From Hyphomicrobiales bacterium (GTDB taxonomy: Bacteria; Pseudomonadota; Alphaproteobacteria; Rhizobiales; Methylopilaceae): a DNA stretch of 64,000 nucleotides. A program made the translations under genes and the position numbers. The notes under the pieces are model-generated. The model was given only the letters and a program-made list of their open reading frames with translations, searched no databases and was not told the origin of the DNA. Positions 29,190 through 40,280 of the stretch are shown piece by piece. The stretch is from positions 124,001-188,000 of the forward strand of contig JALHQA010000002.1 in NCBI GenBank assembly GCA_022842205.1. Direction: 5' to 3'. The stretch's first letter is position 1. Each line of letters opens with the position of its first letter.

Positions 29190-31232
29190 TCATTCCGCGG
29201 CCACCCTCCCCGCGATGACCTGATCGGCGGCCCGGCCGGACAGCTCGGCCATGTGGTCGAACTGCCTTGTGAATGTACCGACACCGGCCGAAGCGGAACG
29301 GATTTCGACGATCAGATCGCCCACTTCCGCTTCCGGCATCAGCGCCTGCAACACATCCCATCCCGGCCAGCCGTCGCGGGCATCGAAGCCCAGTATCTGG
29401 CCGCGCCGCCCGGAGACGATGGCATTCGCCTTGGCCGTTGCATCGCTCGGCATGAAGATGTCGACCTTCAGGATCGGCTCCAGCAGAACCGGCTGACACT
29501 GCGGTAGGCCTTCGCTCATCGCCAGCCGTCCGGCGGCCTGGAATGCCGCGTCCGACGAGTCCACCGCATGCGACGACCCGTCGATGAGGCGCACTTCGAG
29601 ATCGGTCACCGGAAAGCCGAGCGGGCCGGCCTTCAGCGCCTCGCGCACGCCTTTCTCGACGGACGCGATGAACTGGCGCGGCACCACGCCGCCGGTGATC
29701 TTGTCGACGAAGCGAAATCCTTCCCCGCGCGCAAGCGGCGCGATTTCCAGAACGACATCGCCGAACTGGCCGTGGCCGCCGGTCTGTTTCTTGTGCCGGC
29801 CGCGCACCGTCGCCGATGTCCTGATGGTCTCAAGATAGCCGACGCGCGGCGCGCGCGTGGCCACGGACACGCCGTAACGGCCCTGCAGCCGCTCGACGGC
29901 GACGCGCAGATGCATTTCGCCCTGCCCGTCGAGCCGCGCCTCGCCCTCTCCGGTCTCGACACGGTAGGATGGATCTTCCTCGATCAGCTTTGTCAGGGCG
30001 GCGGAGACTTTCACCTCGTCCTTGCGCTCATTCGTCACGAGACAGACCGACATCACCGGCTCGGGGGTGGGCACGGAGACCAGCCGTTTCACCGGCTTCT
30101 TTCCCGTCGTGACCGCCTCTCCTGTCTGTACGGTGTCGAGCCGCGAGAAGGCCACGGTCTCGCCAAGCGTCGCGCCCGGCAGCTTCACGGAAGCCGCGCC
30201 GGTCATGCGCTGCACGGCCGCAATCCGCGCCGTCTCGCCGGAGGACGCGACAAGGCTGGCGCCGTCCGCCACCTCGCCGCGCAGCACCCGCGCAATCGAC
30301 AGTTTGCCGCCATGCGGCGTGTGGACGGTCTTCAGAACATAGGCGGCGGTCTCTCCGGCCTCGTCGAGATTGTTGCGGCGCGCGGTCGCCGAAATCGTCG
30401 GCGCTTCGTGCCGCAACGCCTTCAGCAGCCGCAATACGCCGTTGCCGCGCAGTGCCGAACCCAGAAGAACCGGCACCACCATGCCCTGCTTGAGCTCCTT
30501 GGCCAGGCCGTCGAACACGCGGTCCTTCGGCGGCTCAAGATCGTCGAGCAGAACCTCCAGCAGTTCGTCGTCGTGGTCGGCGAGCTTTTCCAGCATTTTG
30601 AAACGCTGCTCGCGTTGGCGGATGCGCTCGCCCTCGGCGATATCGATCACATTCGACTCCGCATGCTCGCGATAGACGAACGCACGCTCCAGCGCGAGAT
30701 CGATGAAGCCGGTGATGATGTCGTTTTCCCAAACCGGAATCTGGCGCACAAGCAGCGGCGTCCGCGAGGCAGGCTGCAGCATTTCGAGCGCATCGCGCAC
30801 GCGCGCCTCGGCCTTGTCGATCTTGTTGAGGAAAAGAAAGCGCGGAATTTTCTGCTCTTCGAGCGTGCGCATGATCTGCTGCAGCGCGGGCAGCTTGCGC
30901 TCGTCGGGTTCGCACACGACGACCGCCGCATCGATCGCCGGCAGCGCGCGGCGCATGTCTTCGAGAAATTCGATCGAGCCGGGGCAATCGAGAAACGTAT
31001 AGGCGTCGCCGAAGAAATCGATCGTCGCGACATTCATTTCGGTGCTCATGCCGTGCGCACGGGCTTCGGCGCTGGCATCGCCTACGGTGTTGCCCGCTTC
31101 GACCGTACCGACCCGCTGGATCGCGCCGGAATGCGCGAGCATCGCCTCCAAGAGACTCGTCTTGCCGCTCTGGAACGGGCCCACGAGCGCAATGCATCGT
31201 GGACCGTGTTCTGGTCTGCCGTCCTGGCCCAT
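29190..31232 (-). CDS. Elongation factor G-like translational GTPase
   Basis: A 680-residue EF-G paralogue with all EF-G domains in order: G domain (GPFQSGKTS at 18-26, FLDCPGS, NKIDKAEARV), domain II, then domains III-V (EGEARLDGQGEMHLRVAVER; HKKQTGGHGQFGDV). It differs from canonical EF-G: the P-loop lacks the GHVDHGKT wording and the DTPGH motif is DCPGS, so the catalytic His is a Ser. Its job is unknown; similar EF-G-like proteins are common accessory paralogues in alphaproteobacteria. It is a monocistronic minus-strand gene. Confidence 0.88.
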   Translation of the reverse strand: MGQDGRPEHGPRCIALVGPFQSGKTSLLEAMLAHSGAIQRVGTVEAGNTVGDASAEARAHGMSTEMNVATIDFFGDAYTFLDCPGSIEFLEDMRRALPAIDAAVVVCEPDERKLPALQQIMRTLEEQKIPRFLFLNKIDKAEARVRDALEMLQPASRTPLLVRQIPVWENDIITGFIDLALERAFVYREHAESNVIDIAEGERIRQREQRFKMLEKLADHDDELLEVLLDDLEPPKDRVFDGLAKELKQGMVVPVLLGSALRGNGVLRLLKALRHEAPTISATARRNNLDEAGETAAYVLKTVHTPHGGKLSIARVLRGEVADGASLVASSGETARIAAVQRMTGAASVKLPGATLGETVAFSRLDTVQTGEAVTTGKKPVKRLVSVPTPEPVMSVCLVTNERKDEVKVSAALTKLIEEDPSYRVETGEGEARLDGQGEMHLRVAVERLQGRYGVSVATRAPRVGYLETIRTSATVRGRHKKQTGGHGQFGDVVLEIAPLARGEGFRFVDKITGGVVPRQFIASVEKGVREALKAGPLGFPVTDLEVRLIDGSSHAVDSSDAAFQAAGRLAMSEGLPQCQPVLLEPILKVDIFMPSDATAKANAIVSGRRGQILGFDARDGWPGWDVLQALMPEAEVGDLIVEIRSASAGVGTFTRQFDHMAELSGRAADQVIAGRVAAE

Positions 31233-31369
31233 TGGGTAGCCTCCCTACCCGGGCGTCTCGTCAGCGGCCGTTTTGCAGCGGGCTCCCCAGCCCACGCACC
31301 CGCGGCGCGCGGCCTCTCGCGCCCGGTCCGCTCATGCTTGCGCGCTATGGCCCTGCTTGCAAGCGGCAA

Positions 31370-31399
31370 ATAAAAGGCGGCCGTACGGCCGCCTTTTAT
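31370..31399. terminator. Bidirectional rho-independent terminator downstream of the DUF992 gene
   Basis: AAAAGGCGGCCG/CGGCCGCCTTTT is a near-perfect palindrome flanked by A-run and T-run, so it can act in both directions. It lies 20 bp beyond the stop of the minus-strand DUF992 gene and separates it from the EF-G-like gene. Confidence 0.9.
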
Positions 31400-31417
31400 C
31401 GAAGATTTGGCAAGTAT

Positions 31418-31888
31418 TTACCGCGCCATCGACACAAGCGCGATGGAACTGATGCCGGCCGCGACGTTCAGTCCGGCCTGCGCGCCCACCGAAAGGGGCT
31501 GCAGCGAAATCGTCTTGTCCGATCCGCCGATCAGCGCGTTGGCCTTCGCGCCGACACCGACCGTGGCTTCGGCGCCCACGCCGGTATAGGTGCCTTCCAG
31601 CGCGCCGGGACGCAGGCTCGTCGTCGGAGCCACGACCTGCCAGATGATGACGCTTTCACCGGTCACGCCGATATCGATGCCCAGCTTGCTGACACGCCCT
31701 TCATAAAGCTCGACGATCTGGCCGTCTGCGGACGAATAGCGGCACTCCATTCCCTTGGAAGAGCCGACGATCAGGCCGATGCCGGGATCGACCTTGCATT
31801 CCAGCGTGCCGACCTCCGCCGCACCGTGTGCCGCGCCGGCGACGCCGAGCGAGGCAAGAACAGCAGTTACAGCAACCAGTTTGCGCAT
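31418..31888 (-). CDS. DUF992 domain-containing secreted protein
   Basis: A 156-residue exported protein: signal peptide MRKLVAVTAVLASLGVAGAAH (cleavage near AHGA), then a DUF992 domain. Recognisable parts are GTLECKVDPGIGLIVGSSKG, CRYSS, YEGRVSKLGIDIGVTG and the Gly/Ala-rich C-terminus with VGAQAGLNVAAGI. The function of DUF992 is unknown; members are periplasmic or outer-membrane-associated in alphaproteobacteria. The SD (GGAGGG) lies in a 12-bp hairpin. Confidence 0.85.
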   Translation of the reverse strand: MRKLVAVTAVLASLGVAGAAHGAAEVGTLECKVDPGIGLIVGSSKGMECRYSSADGQIVELYEGRVSKLGIDIGVTGESVIIWQVVAPTTSLRPGALEGTYTGVGAEATVGVGAKANALIGGSDKTISLQPLSVGAQAGLNVAAGISSIALVSMAR

Positions 31889-31892
31889 AAGA

Positions 31893-31941
31893 AACCCTCC
31901 TGAAACCTAAAGACGTAAAACGTCCCGGCTTCAGGAGGGTT
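31893..31941 (-). promoter_or_regulatory. Hairpin enclosing the DUF992 Shine-Dalgarno sequence
   Basis: AACCCTCCTGAA and TTCAGGAGGGTT form a perfect 12-bp stem (31930-31941 with 31893-31904) around a 25-nt loop that contains its own small GACGT/ACGTC hairpin. The 3' arm on the minus strand contains GGAGGG, the SD of the DUF992 start at 31888. The same structure followed by TTTCTT could also weakly terminate the upstream aminotransferase transcript. Confidence 0.55.
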
Positions 31942-31974
31942 CCGAAATTGAGGCGGTTTACCGCAGTCCGCCGC

Positions 31975-33965
<1,991 letters not shown>

Positions 33966-33969
<4 letters not shown>

Positions 33970-34937
33970 ACGCCGTAGTAGTTACGATACCACGCGACGA
34001 ATTTCGGGATGCCGACACTGATCGGCGTCGTGGGCTCGAAGCCGAAATCGCGCCGTGTCGCCTCGATGTCGGCATAGGTCGACACCACGTCGCCGGGCTG
34101 CATCGGCAGCAGCTTCATCTCCGCTTTCTGGCCGAGCGCATCCTCAAGGACAGTTATGAAATCCGTCAGCTTTTCCGAACGGTTGTTGCCGATATTGTAA
34201 AGCCGGTGCGCGTCCACGGGGCCGGGCCGGTCGAGCGCGCTGACGACGCCCTTGGTAATATCGTCGATATAGGTGAAGTCCCGCCACATCTCGCCGTGAT
34301 TGAACACGGGGATGGGCTCGCCCTTCAGGATCGCGCGGGTGAAGATGAAGGCCGCCATGTCTGGCCGGCCCCACGGGCCGTACACCGTGAAGAACCGCAG
34401 TCCCGTAGTCGGGATTTTGTAAAGGCTGACATAGGCGGCCGAGATCAGTTCGTCCGCGCGCTTGGTCGCGGCGTAGAGCGAACGCGGCTCGTCCACCCGG
34501 TCTTCGATCGCGAACGGCAGCTTGGCGTTGCCGCCATAGACCGAGGACGAACTGGCGTACACGAAGTGCTGCAGCTTCGGCAGTTTCCGCGCCGCCTCCA
34601 GCAGCACCACCTGCCCCATCACATTCGCCGTCACATAGGCGTAGGGATCGGTCAGCGAGTAGCGGACGCCGGCCTGCGCCGCGAGGTGCACGATTCCGGT
34701 GATGTCGGGATAGCGCGCGAACAGGCTGTCCATCGCCGCCCGGTCCGAGATGTCCGCTTTCACGAACCGGAAGCGCTGCTGGGCCGACGTCAGGCTCTCG
34801 ACCCGCGCTTCCTTCAGCGCCACCTCGTAATAATCGTTGAGGTTATCGACGCCGACAACATCGCGCCCCTCCTCAAGCAGTGCCCGCGCCACGTGGAAGC
34901 CGATAAACCCGGCCGCGCCGGTGACCAGAATCGTCAC
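33966..34937 (-). CDS. NAD-dependent sugar-nucleotide epimerase (UDP-glucuronate 4-epimerase type)
   Basis: A 323-residue extended SDR. VTGAAGFIGFHVARALL binds NAD, VVGVDNLNDYY and LAAQAGVRYS follow, the catalytic triad is in ASSSSVYG and LYAATKRADEL (Tyr and Lys of YxxxK), and FFTVYGPWGRPDMA is typical of UDP-glucuronate 4-epimerases such as LspL/CapI. It would supply UDP-galacturonate for LPS or capsule, which fits the polysaccharide cluster about 8 kb away. Single gene, convergent with the GST gene. Confidence 0.88.
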
Positions 34938-35103
34938 AGCGTCACCGGATGCGCGGTCTGGGAAGGCAGGGCTAAGATCATGCCTGAGCTAAAATTCTGG
35001 TAGAAAAGCGCGTCAGCTACTGGCATGGGGTCTGTGCGGCGTCAATCTGTGGCTGGACAGTGCCAATTGCACCCGCAGGTCATTCACCTACATTAGCAGC
35101 ATC

Positions 35104-35937
35104 ATGTCCTATATCGACGCCGCCCAGGCCGCGAACCGCAAGAACGGCCAGATCCGCCTGCATCCGCCGGAGGATTTCGAAGGGATGCGCCGCGCCGGCA
35201 GGCTGGTGGCACAGGCGCTCGACTTCATCGCGCCATACGTCGCCCCGGGCGTGACCACGGCGCGGCTCGATGCGCTCATTTTCACCTTCATCCGCGACCA
35301 CGGCGCCTGGCCGGCGACATTGATGTATCGCGGCTATACGCATTCGAGCTGCATTTCGATCAACCATGTCGTCTGCCACGGCATCCCGGCGGACAAGCCG
35401 CTGCGCGATGGCGATATTCTCAACATCGACGTGACGCTGATCCTTGACGGCTGGCACGGCGACAGTTCGCGTATGTACGCAGCGGGCGATATCCCGCGCC
35501 GTGCCGAACGCCTGATCGAAGTCACCCACGAAGCCATGATGCGCGGTATCAACGCCATCCGGCCGGGCGGCACGACCGGCGACATCGGTGCCGCCATCCA
35601 GTCCTATGCCGAGGGCGAGGAGCGCATGAGCGTCGTGCGCGATTTCTGCGGCCACGGCCTTGGCCGGCTGTTCCACGACGAGCCCAACATCCTGCATTAC
35701 GGCCGTCCCGGCGAAGGCGTGCTGCTGAAGCCCGGAATGTTCTTCACCGTCGAGCCGATGATCAATCTCGGCCGCCCGCATGTGAAGGTTCTGGCGGATG
35801 GCTGGACGGCGGTCACGCGCGACCGCTCGCTCTCCGCGCAGTTCGAGCACATGGTCGGCGTCACCGAAACCGGTGTCGAGGTCTTTACCTATTCGCCGAA
35901 CGGGCTCGACAACCCGGTGGCGCAACGGGCCGCATGA
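35104..35937 (+). CDS. map: Type I methionine aminopeptidase
   Basis: Removes the initiator methionine from nascent proteins. The 277 residues have the pita-bread fold landmarks: [16 protein letters not shown], the metal ligands in [19 protein letters not shown] (two Asp), [14 protein letters not shown] (His), [11 protein letters not shown] (Glu) and QFEHMVGV (Glu). It overlaps radC by 4 bases (ATGA), so the pair is translationally coupled. Confidence 0.97.
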   Translation: MSYIDAAQAANRKNGQIRLHPPEDFEGMRRAGRLVAQALDFIAPYVAPGVTTARLDALIFTFIRDHGAWPATLMYRGYTHSSCISINHVVCHGIPADKPLRDGDILNIDVTLILDGWHGDSSRMYAAGDIPRRAERLIEVTHEAMMRGINAIRPGGTTGDIGAAIQSYAEGEERMSVVRDFCGHGLGRLFHDEPNILHYGRPGEGVLLKPGMFFTVEPMINLGRPHVKVLADGWTAVTRDRSLSAQFEHMVGVTETGVEVFTYSPNGLDNPVAQRAA

Positions 35938-36650
35938 AGGACGCCGAGGAGCCCTCTCCGGAAGGCTTCGCGGACAGCGCGCCGCATTATCTCGGTCATC
36001 GTGAACGTCTGCGCGCCCGTTTTCTCGAAGGCGGGCCGAATGCCCTGCCCGATTACGAGCTTCTTGAACTCGTGCTGTTCCGCGCCATTCCGCGCCGCGA
36101 TGTGAAGGGGCTGGCCAAGGATCTCATCAAGCGCTTCGGCTCATTCGCCGAAGTCGTCGCCGCGCCGCCAGCGTTGCTGATGGAAGTGCCCGGCATCAAG
36201 GATGCCGTTGTCACCGAGATCAAGCTGGTCGAAGCCGCGGCGCAGCGTTTCGCCAAAGGCCAGATCGCGCAGAAGCCCGTCCTCGGGTCATGGACGAAGG
36301 TTCTCGACTATTGCCGCACCGCAATGGCATTCGCTGACCGCGAACAGTTCCGCATCCTCTTCCTCGACAATCGCAACGGCCTCATTGCCGACGAGGTGCA
36401 GCAGACCGGTACGGTCGACCATACGCCGGTCTATCCCCGCGAAGTCGTGCGCCGCGCGCTGGAGCTGTCGGCCACAGCGATCATTCTCGTGCACAATCAC
36501 CCGTCGGGCGATCCGGAGCCCTCGCGCGCCGATATCGCGATGACGCAAACGATCATCGAGGTCGCAAAGCCGCTCGGCATCGAGGTCCACGATCATGTCA
36601 TTGTCGGGCGGAAGGGGCATGCCAGCCTGAAAGGGCTTGGACTGATCTGA
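35934..36650 (+). CDS. radC: RadC/JAB-domain protein
   Basis: A 238-residue RadC-family protein with an N-terminal helix-hairpin-helix region ([20 protein letters not shown]) and a C-terminal JAB1/MPN-like metalloprotease fold: the JAMM-type motif is in [17 protein letters not shown], with a preceding Glu in REVVRRALE. The historic DNA-repair assignment is not supported biochemically, and the function is unsettled. It starts inside the map stop codon. Confidence 0.93.
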   Translation: MKDAEEPSPEGFADSAPHYLGHRERLRARFLEGGPNALPDYELLELVLFRAIPRRDVKGLAKDLIKRFGSFAEVVAAPPALLMEVPGIKDAVVTEIKLVEAAAQRFAKGQIAQKPVLGSWTKVLDYCRTAMAFADREQFRILFLDNRNGLIADEVQQTGTVDHTPVYPREVVRRALELSATAIILVHNHPSGDPEPSRADIAMTQTIIEVAKPLGIEVHDHVIVGRKGHASLKGLGLI

Positions 36651-37319
36651 TTACGCCTTGCGTACGGCGGCCGCGGGCAGCTCGGCCAACGACGCGACGA
36701 GATCGGCGAACCGGTCGCCCTGCACCAGCACGTGATCGCGCAGCAGGCGCTCGGCCTCTTCCGCATCATGGGCAAAGATCGCGGCGAGGATCGCATCGTG
36801 CTCCGCGAAGGACGCACCGACGCGGTTGTGCGTACGGAGCTGCAGCCGGCGATAGGGCTTCAGGCGGCGGCGCAGCGCCGTCAGCTGCTCCTGCAGGAAG
36901 CCGCTATGGCTCGCCGCTGCGATGGCCTCGTGAAAGACCTCGTTCTCGTAATAATAGGCGTCGGCATCGCCGGCTTCGGCCTTGCGGCGGCAGGCGGCGT
37001 GCACGGCGAGCAACTGCTTGTTGTCGGCTTCGGTCCAGCGTCGCGCGGCCAGCCGCGCCGCCATGCCTTCCATCTCCGCCGCGACCTCGAACATCTCCAT
37101 AAGCCGCTGCGCGTCCGGCACCACCGCCACCGCGCCGCGACGGGGCCGCATCTCGACCAGTCCGGCGGCCGAGAGCTGCATCAACGCCTCGCGGATGGGC
37201 GTGCGCGAGGTGCCATAGCGCCGAGCAAGTTCCTGCTCGTCCAGCCGGACTCCCTTCCCGAACACGCCGTTGACGATCTCTTCCTCGAGAGCGTCCCGCA
37301 ATTGCGACCTCTGGACCAT
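36651..37319 (-). CDS. matR: GntR-family (FCD) regulator, MatR-like repressor of malonate genes
   Basis: A 222-residue FadR-type GntR regulator: winged HTH LDEQELARRYGTSRTPIREA and an all-helical FCD domain with metal-binding Asp/His residues (YENEVFHEAI, AEHDAILAAI). The frame is open further upstream, but ATG 37319 has an SD (GAGG) and the usual N-terminus. It faces a malonyl-CoA decarboxylase/synthetase gene across the palindrome TCTTGTATACAAGA, very close to the operator reported for Rhizobium MatR, which represses matABC and is released by malonate. Autoregulation is likely. Confidence 0.85.
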   Translation of the reverse strand: MVQRSQLRDALEEEIVNGVFGKGVRLDEQELARRYGTSRTPIREALMQLSAAGLVEMRPRRGAVAVVPDAQRLMEMFEVAAEMEGMAARLAARRWTEADNKQLLAVHAACRRKAEAGDADAYYYENEVFHEAIAAASHSGFLQEQLTALRRRLKPYRRLQLRTHNRVGASFAEHDAILAAIFAHDAEEAERLLRDHVLVQGDRFADLVASLAELPAAAVRKA

Positions 37320-37337
37320 TCCAAATCCTCGCTCTAG

Positions 37338-37351
37338 TCTTGTATACAAGA
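37338..37351. promoter_or_regulatory. MatR operator palindrome
   Basis: TCTTGTATACAAGA is a perfect 14-bp inverted repeat of the FadR/GntR type in the 79-bp matR-matAB intergenic region. It lies 19 bp upstream of the matR start and 48 bp upstream of the fused mat gene, so one site can control both directions. Confidence 0.8.
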
Positions 37352-37398
37352 TCAGACCTCTTGCGTACAGAAGCAGGAGCAGCAGGGAGCGTAACGCG

Positions 37399-40260
37399 GT
37401 GAACAGGCAGTCTTTTCTGGCCGATCTTCTCCAGACGATTTCCGATCGCGGGCGGCAGTTCATCGAGCTTGTCCGCCCCGGAGCCCCTGCGGAACAGGTC
37501 GATTTCGCGGCCCTCTGCAACGCCCTCCTCAAGGGCCAGGGCGAGGCTTCCGGCCTCGCGCTCGCCCAGGACATTCTGGCGGAATGGCGCACGGCCGGCC
37601 GCGAGCAGCGTCTCGACTACCTGCTGACGCTCGCCCGCCAGTTCGGACCGGATCTCGCGCGGCTGGAGAAGGCCGTCGAGGCATGGCAACGCGACCGCTC
37701 GCCGGAGAACGCCATCCGCCTGCACGAAGCGGCCGAGCCGAAGCGTCAGGAACTGATCCGCCGGCTCAACATGGCGCCGGGCGCGACCGCGACCATTCTC
37801 GATATCCGTACCGAGACGCTGGCGCAGATGGGCGAACACAAGGAGCTGAAGGCAGCCGACGCCGACCTGCTCCATCTCATTGCGTCATGGTTCAACCGCG
37901 GCTTCCTCGTCATGCGCCCCGTCGATTGGGGCACGTCCGCCAACGTGCTCGAGAAAATCATGCGGTACGAAGCCGTACATGCGATCGCGAGCTGGGACGA
38001 CCTCCGGCGGCGCCTCGCGCCCACGGACCGGCGGATGTTCGCCTTCTTCCATCCCCGGCTGCCCGACGAGCCGCTGATCTTCGTCGAAGTCGCGCTGATG
38101 GATCATGCGCCGGCCGCCATCGCCGAGGTGCTGGCCGAAGACCGCGCGGAGGTGGATGTGTCGAAAGCCATGACCGCCGTGTTCTATTCGATCTCGAATT
38201 GCCAGGTCGGCCTGCGCGGCGTGTCCTTCGGCAACTTCCTGCTCAAACAGGTCGTCGAGGAACTGCAGCGCGAATATCCGTCTCTTCGGGATTTCGTCAC
38301 GCTGTCGCCTGTACCGGGATTCGCCGCGTGGCTGCGCGATCAGGATTCTGTAAATACCGAACTCGGAACCGGCGAAACGCTCGGCGGCGCCCTTGCCCGT
38401 CCGGACTGGCACACCGATCCGCAACGCGCCGATGCCGTCTCGAAAGCTCTCGAGCCGCTCGTCGCGACCTATCTTCTCGGCGCGCGCGGTCGCGGCAACC
38501 AGCCGCTCGATCCCGTCGCGCGGTTTCATCTTGGCAACGGCGCTTCGCTCGACCGGCTGAACATGCTCGGCGACCTGTCGCCGCGCGGCCTGAAGAACGC
38601 GCACGGCGCCATGGTCAACTACCGCTACAATCTCAAGGACCTCGAAAGGAACCACGAGCTCTATGCCACGGAGCAGGAGCTGGTCGCCGCGCCTGCTATC
38701 CGCAAGCTCGTGCAAACGCCGAAGGCGAACGGAAAGCCCGCACCTGCCGGCAATCATTTCTTCGACCAGATTCGCGCGCGCGTGCCCGGCACTGGCAGAC
38801 CGTTCATCGAAACCGCCGACGGCCGCGTCATCACCTATGGCGACATGCTCCGACGGTCGTCGGAGCTGGCGCACGCACTCGTCGCGCTCGGCGTGAAGCC
38901 CGGCGATCGTGTCGCCTTGCAGACCGAAAAATGTACCGACGCCCTGATGCTTTACATCGCCTGCATTCGCGCCGGTGCTGTGCTGCTACCGCTCAACACC
39001 GCCTACACGTTGCCGGAACTCGAATATTTCTTCGCGGATGCAACGCCTGCTCTCGTCGTGTGCGCGCCGGAAGCGAAGGCCGGCATCAAGAACATCGCCG
39101 GGAAGGCGCGGATCGCGACCCTCGGCGCCGATGGCGGCACTCTCTGCGACGCGGTGCCGAAGGACGCGGCCGAATTTTCGTCCGTGCCGCGCGGACCGGA
39201 CGATCTCGCCGCCATTCTCTACACATCGGGCACGACCGGCAGATCAAAAGGCGCGATGCTGACGCACGAAAACCTCGCGTCGAATGCGCGCGTGCTTGCC
39301 GAAACGTGGCACTACACCCCGGACGACGTCCTGATCCACGCGCTGCCGATCTTCCACATCCACGGCCTGTTCGTCGCGACGAATGTCATCCTCGTCTCCG
39401 GCGCGTCCATGCTGTTCTTTGAAAAATTCGATCCGGCGCAGATCGTCGGCGCGATGGATCGCGCGACAACTCTGATGGGCGTACCGACATTCTATGTCCG
39501 GCTGCTCGGCCATCCGGGACTGACAAAGCAAGCCACGTCGAGGATGCGCCTTTTCATCTCCGGCTCAGCTCCTCTCCTGCCCGAAACCTTCCACGCCTGG
39601 AAAGAACGCACCGGCCACGCCATCCTCGAACGCTACGGCATGACCGAGACCGGCATGAACACCTCCAATCCCTATGACGGCGAACGCATCGCGGAGACCG
39701 TCGGCATGGCGCTGAAGGGAACCGAAATCCGCATCGCCGACCCCGAGTCCGGCAAGCTTCTCCCCGCCGGCGAGATCGGCGTGATCGAGGTACGCGGGCC
39801 GAACGTCTTCAAGGGTTACTGGAACATGCCGGAAAAAACCGCGTCGGAGTTCCGGCCGGACGGGTTCTTCATCACCGGCGATCTCGGCACGATCGACGAA
39901 CGCGGCTATGTACGTATCCTCGGCCGCGGCAAGGATCTCGTGATTTCCGGCGGCTTCAACGTCTACCCGAAGGAAGTCGAGTCCGAGATCGACGGCATTG
40001 ACGGTGTCGTCGAAAGCGCCGTCATCGGCCTGCCGCATCCGGATTTCGGCGAAGGTGTCACGGCGGTCGTGGTCCTTGAGCCCTCGAGTGAGGTGGATGA
40101 GAAGAAGCTCATCTCCGTGCTCGAATCCCGCCTCGCGAAGTTCAAGCAGCCGAAGAAAATCATGTTCGTGGACGAGCTGCCGCGCAACACCATGGGCAAG
40201 GTGCAGAAAGCGGTACTGCGCGAGCAGTACCGCGATCTCTACAGGCTCGAGAAAGTCTGA
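37399..40260 (+). CDS. Fused malonyl-CoA decarboxylase / malonyl-CoA synthetase (MatA-MatB)
   Basis: One continuous 953-residue frame carries two enzymes usually made separately. Residues about 1-437 are a complete MatA-type malonyl-CoA decarboxylase: FYSISNCQVGLRGVSFGNFL, catalytic Ser303 in TLSPVPGF, His377 in ARFHLGNGASLDRLNMLG, and the usual C-terminus near LKDLERNHELY. A Pro/Ala/Lys linker (438-451) joins it to a complete MatB-type acyl-CoA synthetase with YTSGTTGRSKG (608-618), YGMTETGM, GWF-equivalent DGFFITGDLG and the C-terminal catalytic Lys in NTMGKVQK. Together they convert malonate plus CoA to malonyl-CoA and then acetyl-CoA. A GTG start is chosen (SD AGGGAG). No malonate carrier (matC) is adjacent. 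Confidence 0.9.
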   Translation: MNRQSFLADLLQTISDRGRQFIELVRPGAPAEQVDFAALCNALLKGQGEASGLALAQDILAEWRTAGREQRLDYLLTLARQFGPDLARLEKAVEAWQRDRSPENAIRLHEAAEPKRQELIRRLNMAPGATATILDIRTETLAQMGEHKELKAADADLLHLIASWFNRGFLVMRPVDWGTSANVLEKIMRYEAVHAIASWDDLRRRLAPTDRRMFAFFHPRLPDEPLIFVEVALMDHAPAAIAEVLAEDRAEVDVSKAMTAVFYSISNCQVGLRGVSFGNFLLKQVVEELQREYPSLRDFVTLSPVPGFAAWLRDQDSVNTELGTGETLGGALARPDWHTDPQRADAVSKALEPLVATYLLGARGRGNQPLDPVARFHLGNGASLDRLNMLGDLSPRGLKNAHGAMVNYRYNLKDLERNHELYATEQELVAAPAIRKLVQTPKANGKPAPAGNHFFDQIRARVPGTGRPFIETADGRVITYGDMLRRSSELAHALVALGVKPGDRVALQTEKCTDALMLYIACIRAGAVLLPLNTAYTLPELEYFFADATPALVVCAPEAKAGIKNIAGKARIATLGADGGTLCDAVPKDAAEFSSVPRGPDDLAAILYTSGTTGRSKGAMLTHENLASNARVLAETWHYTPDDVLIHALPIFHIHGLFVATNVILVSGASMLFFEKFDPAQIVGAMDRATTLMGVPTFYVRLLGHPGLTKQATSRMRLFISGSAPLLPETFHAWKERTGHAILERYGMTETGMNTSNPYDGERIAETVGMALKGTEIRIADPESGKLLPAGEIGVIEVRGPNVFKGYWNMPEKTASEFRPDGFFITGDLGTIDERGYVRILGRGKDLVISGGFNVYPKEVESEIDGIDGVVESAVIGLPHPDFGEGVTAVVVLEPSSEVDEKKLISVLESRLAKFKQPKKIMFVDELPRNTMGKVQKAVLREQYRDLYRLEKV

Positions 40261-40280
40261 GCCTCGGTGCGTCTGTCCTG

